From: Bacilli bacterium | Lineage (GTDB): Bacteria; Bacillota_I; Bacilli_A; RF39; UBA660 | DNA length: 33,403 nt | NCBI GenBank assembly: GCA_007117695.1 | Contig: SKFZ01000018.1 | Span: 1 to 33,403 of the forward strand | Direction of reading: 5' to 3' | Shown here: one piece after another, positions 10,201 through 18,688 of the stretch | Numbering within the stretch: the first letter of the stretch is position 1 | Layout: each line of letters starts with the position of its first letter | Translations under genes and position numbers: made by a program | The notes under the pieces: generated by a model | What the model was told of the DNA's origin: nothing | Database searches by the model: none | Seen by the model: only the letters and a program-made list of their open reading frames with translations

Positions 10201-13200
10201 AAGGTTGAACCTTCAACATTAAGTGTGGTATCTCCTTCAACAATCGCAGTTTGACCATTACCACCAGCATACACGCTTGCTCCTATGTGGGCATCAACTA
10301 TTCTAACAATGGTGCTGTCACCTACAATAGCTTCATTTCCTCCACCATATACATATTCGTTAACAGTTGTTTCATTAATCAATAAGTTTGTGTCATTAGT
10401 AACTTCGGCTTGATTTCCTCCACCATATACGTTTTGAACTTCACCTAATCTCAACTCCACATTAGTTTCTCCGGTTTGGCCACCTAAATTGTTTCCACCA
10501 TATATATCACCTAATGTAACACTTGAACCATCTACTAATACATTTGACGATGATACAACTCCAGATTGGTTTGAGCCACCATATATAGTACCAATTGATC
10601 CACTAAATACATCTACATTTGTCTCACCAACACCGGCTTGGTTTCCTCCGCCGTATATATAATCAATGACTCCTGAACTTAGGTTTATGTCTATATTAGA
10701 CACTCCAGTATCAGCTTCATTTCCTCCGCCGTATATATTAGTATAATTACCGCTTAAAACTTCTATGTTCGTAGTTGTTGTTTGACCACCTAAATTATTT
10801 CCTCCATATACATTTGTTGAACTACCACTGCTTAATATAATATTTGATTCATGTATATTGCCATCTAAGTTTGATCCTCCATATATATTACTTAAACTAG
10901 GTCCATTTAAATTTATGTTAGTTGAAACTAAAACATCTGCTTCAGCTCCTCCACCATACACATTGTTTATACTACCACTGTTTAAGCTTATGTTTGTAAT
11001 GTCGACTTCGGCTAAATTACCACCACCATATATGGTGCTTGCACTACCACTGTTTAAGCTGATGTTAGTCTCACTAGTTTTCCCACCAGCATTATTTCCA
11101 CCATAAATGGTTTCAACACTACCATTATTAATAGTTATGTTGGCCTCTGGAATGTTACCACTTAAGTTTGACCCTCCATATATAGTAGTTACATCTGTAT
11201 CATTTAAAACTATATTTGATGCTTCCAACACATCTGCTTCGGCTCCACCACCAAATACAGTAGTAACTACTCCGGCATTTAAATTTATACTCGTATTATC
11301 AACTGTAGCTTGATTTCCACCACCATATATAGTACCAATGGTTGGACCTTCACCTTCCTCTGGTATTGGCATTTCACCTGTAAATGTTCCTTGAACACAA
11401 CGAATTGCAAAACCAAATGCTTGTGATAAAGTACTCCTATTTATATTTGCATTAGTATCATGCATATAACGTCCCCAAGCATCACTACCTGATTGCGAAG
11501 ACGTCCACCAAAGGGCAAAAGCATCAACACCAGTCGTAGCACCTGTAGTACTCTGATATCCAGTTGGCAGCGCTGAAAATCCATAATCATTAGTACCATT
11601 CCAGTTTTGATCATCCTTTATCATTGTTCCTTGACCGCTTCCACGATAACCAGTAGAATCAATATCTCCTTGAGACATACCTAACGCCGCCTCCAACTCT
11701 TTATAACCATCATCACTTGGTATGTACCAATCAACAGGACACAAACCTCTTGAATTTTCTCCTGATTGGCCATTCATTGCGGCCGCCCATTGGTATGTAA
11801 TTTGTGTTCCATAAGGTGTTGAATGACTTCTACATGCATTGTACGGAGCTCCAGTTGTCCAACTATTTGATAAACAGCCATTTCCAGTATAGTTTAAATT
11901 ACTAGCCATAAAACATTGATTATTTATTTGTGTTACCGGATATGTTGTACCATTTCTTTTATCTGTAATATGGGTAAACTCCATACCTTCAACTTCACAT
12001 GGCGTAGTATTATTTGGAAGATCTGGGGCAGACGGATTGTAAATGTATGCAATATTTTCATCTTCTGGTAAAGATGCTTCTCCTGAAACTGCGGTAGTCT
12101 CAATATTAGTTTCGTTAGTTTTTCCACCTATATTGTTTCCACCATATACATTATCAGCAGTCCCTTCGACTAAAGTAATATTAGAAACTGGGATATCCCC
12201 ACTTAAATTTGATCCTCCATATATGTTTGTTATTGATCCACCATTTAGAATTACATTAGAAGAAACCATTACGCTTGCCTCAGCTCCTCCACCATATACA
12301 TTCGTAGCACTTCCACTAGTTAAATTAATGTTAGTAGTATCAACATCAGCTTGATTTCCGCCTCCAAAAATATTTTGAATCGTTGCACCTTCAAGGGCAA
12401 TATTTGTAGTTGATGTTTTCCCACCTATATTATTTCCACCATACACATTATCAGAGGTTCCACTTATTAAATATATATTTGATGAAGGCACGTCACCACT
12501 AAGGTTTGAACCACCATGTATACTATTAACAGTTGAACCATCCAAGTATATATTAGTTGCTGATGATCCAACTTGATTTCCTCCACCATATACATTATCA
12601 ACTATTCCATTGTTTAAATGTATTGTTGGACCACCTAATACTTCACCAGATAAATCATTTGCACCAAATACAGAAGACATCTCTCCACCATTTATAGTTA
12701 AATAAGTACGTCCTGCAACATATGGATGATGTGAAGCATCTCCTTTTGCACCACCATATATAGAACCACTTATTTGTCCATTATTAATATTTACATTAAT
12801 TATGTCAGAAGAAAATGAAGGGCTATTTGATGTTGAATTAACAGTACCATAAGCACTTCCACCATACACATCTCCTAATATTTCAGGACCCGTACTTTCG
12901 TTTCCGACATTTACTTCAATATTGTTTCTAACATATGTTCCTTGATTAGATGAGTCAACATAACCACCACGGCCACCGCCGTATACTGATTCTTCAATCA
13001 ACCCACTAATAACATCAATATTTACATCACCGTATATGGTACCTGAAACATTACTACCACCATATACTGAGCCTGATACACTTCCACCATTAAGCACCAT
13101 ATTGATCGTAGCATCAACTGAAGTATTACCAGCCCCGTTATTATTTCCACCACCATATATAGAACCTAAAACACTACCATTTAAGACTGTTATATTCGAA

Positions 13201-15569
13201 TTAGTAGTTGACGATGTTGATGAAATCCCCGTTGCACCAAAGTTTCCACCACCATATACATTGTTATTAACAACTGCATTTCCATCTATTATTATATTAG
13301 AGTTTACCATTGATCCAATCGATGAAAAACCTGAACGGCCATTCCCAATGCCAAAAACAGACCCTGCTTCAGCTCCGTAAATAGTACTGGATGAAGATAC
13401 TAAATTAGGATCTCCAACAACTCCATAACCACCTAAATATATGAAAGAATCTCCAATAACAGTACCATCAGACCCTGAACCTTCAACACCGTTACTTCCT
13501 CCAAATATTGCATAATTTATTTGACCACCTGTAACTTGAATAATTCTATGTCCGTAAGTAGCACTTCTTCCAGCACCACCTGTAATAGCATCTATTTCTC
13601 CACCTACAACATTAATATATGAATCATTAAGATTCCCTCTATTAGATGCAGTTAAGGGACCGCCTATAAGGTTGTAAATCCAACCACCCTCTACTTTTAC
13701 TCTTCGAGCAGCATAGTGTGTTCCACCTCGTCGACCACCTACATATATCCCGGTTGTATAGTCAAATTGACTACTACCATAACTACCGCTTTTTACTACA
13801 AGATCAAATATTATTCCAGTATTTGATGAGGCATATACATTACCTCCCCAACTTCCAGAAGCACAATAATTCAAATCAAGATTATCATTATTATTAGTAA
13901 CTTTATCATAATCATTACCATATATAGCTCTAGCTTCTAAGTGATTAGTAGCAGTTCCTCCGCCATTACCTATAGAAAATGTACTATAATTACCAGATTC
14001 TATAATTAATCTATATTTTGTTATATTCCCTGAACTACCAGTAGCATTGTTATTGCCACCTAAAACGGTCTGGAAAGTCGCGTTGTTTCCGCTTTGAATT
14101 CCTCTTCCAAGTCTAACATTTTGCCAATTTCCATAAAATGTTCTAATCGTACCTGTTCCAGTTGGTGGATCAGAGTTGTTTTGTGACTGACTAGTAAGCG
14201 CATTGATATTCTCAATATTAGTATCATTAAAAGCTCTAACAACTACATTTGTTGACCAAGTTGCATTATGGTTAGTTCCGTTATGAATGCCTGTTAGGGT
14301 AAACGGTTTATCTTCACTTGAACTCCACGCATCACTTCTATTTCCTGTCATTACAATTATATTTGTGTCTCTTGTAGATAAATAATAATAATCTTCTTCT
14401 CTATCTAGTGTTTCAAGTTCGTCTTCATCATTCCTATAACCTATCAGTTCGTACCTATCACAACCCCCTGCACTATTACAAGTCCCTGATGATAAATATT
14501 CACCATCTTCAGTATAAAAGCCTGCTAAGGAACCCGAGTTAGGAATTGTAACAATTCTAAAAAGACCAGTCATCAAAGAATCATCATTATAATCGTTAAA
14601 AAATGCTTCTTCTGTTTCAAAAGGTAACCCTGAGGGGTCTACCACTTGCATTGAACCATTTAATTCATAATAAGTAATATTTTCATCATAGTATTCACTT
14701 TCAACAAGCTCATAATATGTACAACCTCCCCAATCACGACAACGACAGTTACCTGTTTGAAGATTACCATTTGCGTCATACATGCCATTACATTGACCGT
14801 TCCATCCTAAAATAGTTTGAGTAAAGTACCCTGTCATATCCAACGGCAAATGTTCAATAGAGTAAGTTTCTAGATATTGCATACCATAATCAGCTAGATC
14901 ATTGAATGCGGAAGCCCAACCGTTTCCACCATTAACTTCAGAAATTCTAGCCGCAACCCATGAAGCATTAAACTCTATTTCAACTTTTTCTGCAACATCT
15001 CCATCATAAGATACTGGGACTCTTGCAGATCTTATATAATAATCTTTATCAAAAGTAAATTCTACGTTGTTATTCTCAGTTGTCCAACCATTAAATCCTT
15101 TATCTTCAGGACGGTTTGTAAATGGGTTTTCTATTAATTCGATTTCTACGTAATCACCATTTGGACCACTTTGTATAGGTAGTATTTTATAATATATAAA
15201 AGTATCTTGGAGTTCCGTTAAAGAAACATAGCCTACTTCTCCAAAGTTGAGGTCCTCTGAACTATAAACGATTTCAACTTCTACTAATTGATCATCTGTA
15301 TAAAGGTTTTGATTTTCTCCAGAAGGTAAAGTACCAGTAGAGCTTTCTGTATAATTTAAACCTTTATAGTAATAATAGTTCGCATCTAAATCGTTTATAT
15401 GAACAACGTTTTCAACAACACCACTTAATTTATCGTTGTCATAGTTCAAAAAGTTTTGTGGGTCTTGCCCAAACGTTATTACAAAGGTAATAGCTGTGAA
15501 CAAAAACACAAAAAACAAAAACGATATTGAAATTATTCTTTTATAATTTTTTTGTAAGTTTTTTTTCAA
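7224..15569 (-). CDS. Giant secreted repeat protein: beta-solenoid-like YGGG repeats with inserted FISUMP-like domain
   Basis: 2781 aa, hydrophobic N-terminus (ISISFLFFVFLFTAITFVITF); >30 [IV][YF]GG repeats; TTG start with SD AAGGAGG; no LPXTG or C-terminal TM. Confidence 0.9.
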   Translation of the reverse strand: MKKNLQKNYKRIISISFLFFVFLFTAITFVITFGQDPQNFLNYDNDKLSGVVENVVHINDLDANYYYYKGLNYTESSTGTLPSGENQNLYTDDQLVEVEIVYSSEDLNFGEVGYVSLTELQDTFIYYKILPIQSGPNGDYVEIELIENPFTNRPEDKGFNGWTTENNNVEFTFDKDYYIRSARVPVSYDGDVAEKVEIEFNASWVAARISEVNGGNGWASAFNDLADYGMQYLETYSIEHLPLDMTGYFTQTILGWNGQCNGMYDANGNLQTGNCRCRDWGGCTYYELVESEYYDENITYYELNGSMQVVDPSGLPFETEEAFFNDYNDDSLMTGLFRIVTIPNSGSLAGFYTEDGEYLSSGTCNSAGGCDRYELIGYRNDEDELETLDREEDYYYLSTRDTNIIVMTGNRSDAWSSSEDKPFTLTGIHNGTNHNATWSTNVVVRAFNDTNIENINALTSQSQNNSDPPTGTGTIRTFYGNWQNVRLGRGIQSGNNATFQTVLGGNNNATGSSGNITKYRLIIESGNYSTFSIGNGGGTATNHLEARAIYGNDYDKVTNNNDNLDLNYCASGSWGGNVYASSNTGIIFDLVVKSGSYGSSQFDYTTGIYVGGRRGGTHYAARRVKVEGGWIYNLIGGPLTASNRGNLNDSYINVVGGEIDAITGGAGRSATYGHRIIQVTGGQINYAIFGGSNGVEGSGSDGTVIGDSFIYLGGYGVVGDPNLVSSSSTIYGAEAGSVFGIGNGRSGFSSIGSMVNSNIIIDGNAVVNNNVYGGGNFGATGISSTSSTTNSNITVLNGSVLGSIYGGGNNNGAGNTSVDATINMVLNGGSVSGSVYGGSNVSGTIYGDVNIDVISGLIEESVYGGGRGGYVDSSNQGTYVRNNIEVNVGNESTGPEILGDVYGGSAYGTVNSTSNSPSFSSDIINVNINNGQISGSIYGGAKGDASHHPYVAGRTYLTINGGEMSSVFGANDLSGEVLGGPTIHLNNGIVDNVYGGGNQVGSSATNIYLDGSTVNSIHGGSNLSGDVPSSNIYLISGTSDNVYGGNNIGGKTSTTNIALEGATIQNIFGGGNQADVDTTNINLTSGSATNVYGGGAEASVMVSSNVILNGGSITNIYGGSNLSGDIPVSNITLVEGTADNVYGGNNIGGKTNETNIETTAVSGEASLPEDENIAYIYNPSAPDLPNNTTPCEVEGMEFTHITDKRNGTTYPVTQINNQCFMASNLNYTGNGCLSNSWTTGAPYNACRSHSTPYGTQITYQWAAAMNGQSGENSRGLCPVDWYIPSDDGYKELEAALGMSQGDIDSTGYRGSGQGTMIKDDQNWNGTNDYGFSALPTGYQSTTGATTGVDAFALWWTSSQSGSDAWGRYMHDTNANINRSTLSQAFGFAIRCVQGTFTGEMPIPEEGEGPTIGTIYGGGNQATVDNTSINLNAGVVTTVFGGGAEADVLEASNIVLNDTDVTTIYGGSNLSGNIPEANITINNGSVETIYGGNNAGGKTSETNISLNSGSASTIYGGGNLAEVDITNISLNSGSINNVYGGGAEADVLVSTNINLNGPSLSNIYGGSNLDGNIHESNIILSSGSSTNVYGGNNLGGQTTTTNIEVLSGNYTNIYGGGNEADTGVSNIDINLSSGVIDYIYGGGNQAGVGETNVDVFSGSIGTIYGGSNQSGVVSSSNVLVDGSSVTLGDIYGGNNLGGQTGETNVELRLGEVQNVYGGGNQAEVTNDTNLLINETTVNEYVYGGGNEAIVGDSTIVRIVDAHIGASVYAGGNGQTAIVEGDTTLNVEGSTFVQEHVFGGGNAAATGTQTYNNSKGTLNISGATILGNVYGGANTSVLYGTTEINIGFGIFEETLEEAEILIEGTVFGGGEANAEGSEEYDFSFISVTNGISINIDGDSPNSLDILGSIFGSGNASSTTGFSEINISNYGSVNNNKQNISIQRADEVVIDNSYIELFGATDRTNEYSSVLFSISRVKELKLKNNSSIYLETGANLLEKVSSLVDVNDEEVKAEVTIDENGTVTRNVDNRIYMLSGRNLNIATNEAVTSYGEVDGMTFFGMYTRDFEGNVNEAFYSHDYENGDTVGIGEFYHFADGSYVLGRHKTNHDINVDGFYTSYEDEENEGVIQMDYIIPTPEDSNYYMWVIGEAISSYDVTLTASKYSTLGTHELPLINFSEPNTTFTLLGVNYDYLDPEIELIRQNDVPRINMEGNADSVMSLVMKTSNTGWLTVGETNFLTEEENPIYGTVDYVSENSSVVPSLLFYIYHSKNLETDGDMGLVTLSLLAVTPIDDLTNEVERININLDLSRILYTTDQYEGAMTPGEEHDMFVTTSTDITTSSTLSAYYSLFVSSEDPYYEVGDHRAMVSSFVLPENTKLTMIDLTPETPEYYYYVVSSQDVSEAQSEYAMYGEASYPLSRFIRMGSTSGSNNYNDEEKNNEYYNDELNFAHEEFVFMLDFSLSSIEEDKMNNTLLIELRNEESQTLVNVLGIQHSDMTYNLFHDKNAVIELNTTLNKENIYLGDIVNLDVTTNFVQQSHNSRTIHDTEYYDNRLGLKLSIYDSNGNPVDGPSLMGVDFVHSGKTYYPRMDGTIRMNIAPRVANVSSRITIDTTNSDLPSDDYTIVVDSFGSPDGIYFGLESSDTSEQNLNILNNIYGLNVELPDNNVIIDKNTGQNSLGEKRLNFNIEFSSGLAEPAIRVSLKRRLYTDVYSSEFELVDLSDYIINNLILMDSEKKEYLFRTYPLPSQPFTLNLEENLVSGTYKVIFSVYDGNNYIGEVSKYVIIK
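9820..13520 (-). repeat. In-frame [IV]YGG(G/S/N) coil repeat array, ~25 aa per coil, 99-aa (297-nt) four-coil super-repeat
   Basis: Coil order GGGNQA - GGGAEA - GGSNLSG - GGNNxGG recurs; same GGSNLSG position at 10869, 11166, 12207, 12504 (297-nt steps apart from the insertion). Confidence 0.9.
11386..12000 (-). other. FISUMP-like domain (Fibrobacter succinogenes major paralogous domain type) inside the solenoid
   Basis: Translated GTTYPVTQINNQCFMASNLNY...GLCPVDWYIPSDDGYKELEAAL...FSALPTGYQ...ALWWTSSQS...FAIRCVQ. Confidence 0.8.
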
Positions 15570-15581
15570 GCTACTACCTCC

Positions 15582-16583
15582 TTATTCTTGTCTTTGTTCT
15601 ACAGACATTTGTAAATCTATTGAAATTTCTCCAACATTTGCATTATCCTCGCAGTCTACATCCTGACCCTCGATCCAAATGTAAACTCTTATTTTAGAAA
15701 TCCCTGGTTGTAATCTAACAATTTCTTGCAGCGTCGTGAAATTTCTTCTAGTTGCAATATCAACATTAACTCTTTCAAATAAATTAGGGTGAGTTCTGCT
15801 ATTTGCATTTCTAATAAGAACATTATCCCTACTATTAATTTCACTTATAATACCATCATAAGGTATTCTTGCAGCACCTGTTTGACTTGTTTCTATATTA
15901 TATACTTCTCTTGCATTTCTAACCCCAAATTCCGTATGAACATCGTAATTAGGTTCCCATATTATTGCTCTATTTGAGTTTCTTAAATTTTGTATTTGTC
16001 TAACATTTGAATCTACTGGCAAAGTACCTAAATGTAAAAATGCAACTCTAAAAGCATTTTCTATGCCAGTACTTCTATCAGTCATGTGTTCTATACTTGA
16101 CTCTGGTGTTAAAAATAAAGTTTTTTCATAATGATTTTTTAAGAAAAAATCAAAAGCTACAAATTTTCCATCTGAATCATCCCCAAAACCTTCTTCTTCT
16201 ATAACCCTAGTAGCTGTTAAATAAAATTCCGAAGAGGAATCATTAACGTCCGCTACACCATGAAATAATCTAAGTAATCCATCATCAACTCTACCTGAAG
16301 TAGATACCGGTTCCAATGAACTTGGGATTTGATTCAAACTATTTGGATATGTACTTCTAGCATTTATAACGTCACTTAGTGCCAACACCGTTTTCCACTC
16401 AACCGCATCAGTTGAAATATGAATACCACCTTTTGATGCTACATGTAAGTTAAAAGTTCTAAATCCTAAAATTCTATTAGCTGAAAACCACGCATATGAG
16501 CTCATCGTTAAAAGTATTGAAGTAACTAGGGTCCAAAAAAGCAAAACATATTGTCTATTCATTTTCACTTTATTCTTCATCAA
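15582..16583 (-). CDS. TasA/camelysin-like secreted protein with SipW-cognate-type N-terminus and WIEGQDVDC motif
   Basis: Hydrophobic segment then SSYAWFSANR; C-terminal IRVYIWIEGQDVDCEDNANVGEI; clear paralog of 25389..26375. Exact start uncertain. Confidence 0.75.
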   Translation of the reverse strand: MMKNKVKMNRQYVLLFWTLVTSILLTMSSYAWFSANRILGFRTFNLHVASKGGIHISTDAVEWKTVLALSDVINARSTYPNSLNQIPSSLEPVSTSGRVDDGLLRLFHGVADVNDSSSEFYLTATRVIEEEGFGDDSDGKFVAFDFFLKNHYEKTLFLTPESSIEHMTDRSTGIENAFRVAFLHLGTLPVDSNVRQIQNLRNSNRAIIWEPNYDVHTEFGVRNAREVYNIETSQTGAARIPYDGIISEINSRDNVLIRNANSRTHPNLFERVNVDIATRRNFTTLQEIVRLQPGISKIRVYIWIEGQDVDCEDNANVGEISIDLQMSVEQRQE

Positions 16584-17280
16584 TCAATTGAGTCCCTTCA
16601 ATTATTTTCATATGCGCTTTTATTTCTCCACCTATTATGTTATCTACACAGTCAGGGTCATCTCCTTCAATCCATATTACTAAAGTTATTTTATCTATAT
16701 CATTTGGCTGCATATTTTCCCTTTGTTCCAAAACCGGAATTTCTTCTGAGAAAAAAGCAACGGTTCCTGGTTCTTCTTCTCCCGTAACACTGTTTATTTT
16801 AGCGTAAACTTCTCTTTCATTATTTTTTATAATCATTATTCTAATAGCTTCATCTACATTCCTAGTAACTCTTTCAAAATTAATCTGATACCAATATTCA
16901 ACAATAGCGCTGCCGGTATTTTCAATATAAAAAGTGTGCGCAATATAATTTTTTCCATTGTGAGGTCCTCCAGGATGTTCGTGTATATCTCTTGGAAGCC
17001 AATTTATGGAAATATTATCCATAGTTTCAAGTTCTTCAGCTTGCAATCTAAGCCTGCTATCTTTTGTTTCTTCGTTTTCATACATTATTATTCCGCTTTC
17101 TTGCGAAAATCTAGGGTCTAAAGTGATTGAGAACCCTCCACCACTATAAGCGAGAGCCAAAACCAAAAATAATAAAGTTATAAGCGCCAAAATAGCAATA
17201 ATAGCTATTGTAATTCGCTTAATAATATATTCACGTCTGTTAATTTTAGAAGCGGTTTTTTTAACTTTCTTATTTTCCAT
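16570..17280 (-). CDS. Secreted/membrane-anchored TasA-like protein with WIEGDDPDC motif
   Basis: N-terminal TM; ITLVIWIEGDDPDCVDNIIGGEI; SD aggagag before ATG 17280; overlaps the next gene. Confidence 0.75.
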   Translation of the reverse strand: MENKKVKKTASKINRREYIIKRITIAIIAILALITLLFLVLALAYSGGGFSITLDPRFSQESGIIMYENEETKDSRLRLQAEELETMDNISINWLPRDIHEHPGGPHNGKNYIAHTFYIENTGSAIVEYWYQINFERVTRNVDEAIRIMIIKNNEREVYAKINSVTGEEEPGTVAFFSEEIPVLEQRENMQPNDIDKITLVIWIEGDDPDCVDNIIGGEIKAHMKIIEGTQLIDEE

Positions 17281-17317
17281 ATTATAACTCTCCTTTCTCA
17301 TATAATCCTATTACTTA

Positions 17318-17346
17318 ATTTTACCATTTTTAATAGTTTCGTTCAA
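17318..17346 (-). promoter_or_regulatory. Promoter for 17280->5536 transcription unit
   Basis: TTGAAC (17346-17341), 17-bp spacer, TAAAAT (17323-17318). Confidence 0.6.
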
Positions 17347-17373
17347 TACTAATACTTTTAGTTAACAATATAA

Positions 17374-17402
17374 AAAAACATGTGATAGGAACACATGTTT
17401 TT
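17374..17402 (-). terminator. Terminator-like hairpin between divergent promoters
   Basis: AAAAACATGTG / CACATGTTTTT 11-bp stem, 7-nt loop; T-tract on either strand. Confidence 0.75.
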
Positions 17403-17436
17403 AGTATAAAATAGTGTAAACTGGCCCCTATTTTAA

Positions 17437-17465
17437 TTGAAGCAAACAATCTATTCCTATATAAT
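17437..17465 (+). promoter_or_regulatory. Promoter for plus-strand gene 17491
   Basis: TTGAAG (17437-17442), 17-bp spacer, TATAAT (17460-17465); shows the track start at 17437 is too early. Confidence 0.75.
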
Positions 17466-17490
17466 TTATATTATAGGGGGGGAGAATACT

Positions 17491-18081
17491 ATGAATAGAT
17501 TTCAAAGATTTAAAGTATTGACTTTTTTAGTTTCTGTTTTAATTATGTTTTCCCTTATACAAAGTACCTTTGCCAAATATAAAACGGAAGCCGTTGGAAC
17601 TACAAATATGTCCATTGCAAGATGGAAAATCGTAGTTAATGAACAAGACATCATGTCAAATCAATATATTACAAACACGCTAACTCCATTTTTTAGTGGT
17701 AACTCTCATGTTGCTGACGGTGTAATAGCTCCTAATGCTGTAGGATACTTCGACTTACTAATAGATTGTAGCGAGGTAGATGTATCGTTTGATTACACAA
17801 TTTCATCCGAGATAAACGAAACTAGTAGTGTAGATGATTTAAAAATAATAGGTTACACAGTCGATGGCGGCCCGATAATAGATGTTGATGGTTCTTTAGA
17901 AGACATAACTGAAACTATACTATTCGATGATACCGACAAAACAAGAAACATCAGAGTATTTGTGACTTGGGATGATTCAGAAAATAGGACAATGGACAAT
18001 GCTGCAGATACTTTAGCAGCCCTTTCACAAGAAAACGCGAAGTTAGATATAAACATCAACTTCACGCAATTAACCGATTAG
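17491..18081 (+). CDS. TasA-like small secreted protein (SipW-cognate type)
   Basis: Start re-assigned to ATG 17491 behind GGGGGGAGA; MNRFQRFKVLTFLVSVLIMFSLIQSTFAKY; paralog of 28402..28977 (shared AP..xGYF, I.V...W, QLxD end). Confidence 0.8.
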   Translation: MNRFQRFKVLTFLVSVLIMFSLIQSTFAKYKTEAVGTTNMSIARWKIVVNEQDIMSNQYITNTLTPFFSGNSHVADGVIAPNAVGYFDLLIDCSEVDVSFDYTISSEINETSSVDDLKIIGYTVDGGPIIDVDGSLEDITETILFDDTDKTRNIRVFVTWDDSENRTMDNAADTLAALSQENAKLDININFTQLTD

Positions 18082-18680
18082 CTTTCAACTTGAATAGCTT
18101 TTAATTTAAGATTTATTTCAAATCCTGGTTCGCCAGGATTTTCGTCGTTATATAAGTATGCTTGATATCCCCAATAAGTATCTAATTCATCATCACCTGA
18201 CTCAAATGGCCATGTGATATAAATGTTGAAGTCTGATGTTCCTAAATCAGGGTCTAAAGTTGGATTTGTAACTGAAAACTCAACATTAAAAGGATAATTT
18301 TCTTCTAGCATTGTAATTAATTGCTCAGATGTATACTCCTCTGTGTCATATTCATCACCTAAAATTTTAAATCTAGAAACTTCAAAACTAAGGGATGCTT
18401 CTGTTTCACCGTGGTTCAAAACATTTATTGTATTATCATAATCCTCCATCCCGGGATACAAAGAATCTATTTCTATTTCTATAACTTCAGTTACTTCATT
18501 GTCACCATACTGAAAATCTATCCTCCATGCTTTAACGCTTGTAGTTATTCCAGTAGACACTCTTGAAGAATACACAAACCATGCAAAACTATTAAAAGAC
18601 AAGATTATAGCAGTCACTAAAATCAAGTTTATTCTTATCGCATTTTTAGCTAATTTAGGCTTGTCGAAAATGTTTTTCAT
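18078..18680 (-). CDS. TasA/CalY-like secreted protein
   Basis: Hydrophobic segment then NSFAWFVYSSRVSTG; IYITWPFESGDDELDTYWGYQAY; SD aggtgat; downstream of the SipW gene. Confidence 0.75.
   Translation of the reverse strand: MKNIFDKPKLAKNAIRINLILVTAIILSFNSFAWFVYSSRVSTGITTSVKAWRIDFQYGDNEVTEVIEIEIDSLYPGMEDYDNTINVLNHGETEASLSFEVSRFKILGDEYDTEEYTSEQLITMLEENYPFNVEFSVTNPTLDPDLGTSDFNIYITWPFESGDDELDTYWGYQAYLYNDENPGEPGFEINLKLKAIQVES
18120..18142 (+). terminator. Possible intrinsic terminator for 17491..18081 inside the convergent gene
   Basis: AAATCCTGG-TTCG-CCAGGATTT perfect 9-bp stem, UUCG loop, followed by a short T run. Confidence 0.45.
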
Positions 18681-18688
18681 ATTATCAC

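Noticed and set aside
10858-13380. Several plus-strand ORFs (82-114 aa) antisense to the giant repeat gene
   Set aside because: Pro-rich translations (APPPYT...) are the antisense shadow of YGGG repeats.
9820-13520. CRISPR-like spaced DNA repeats (ccaccatatata)
   Set aside because: Repeats are in-frame, degenerate and encode [IV]YGG coils; no direct-repeat/spacer structure or cas genes.
17437-17490. N-terminal extension MKQTIYSYIIYIIGGENT of the plus-strand gene
   Set aside because: Overlaps -35/-10 elements; ATG 17491 has the SD and starts the signal peptide.
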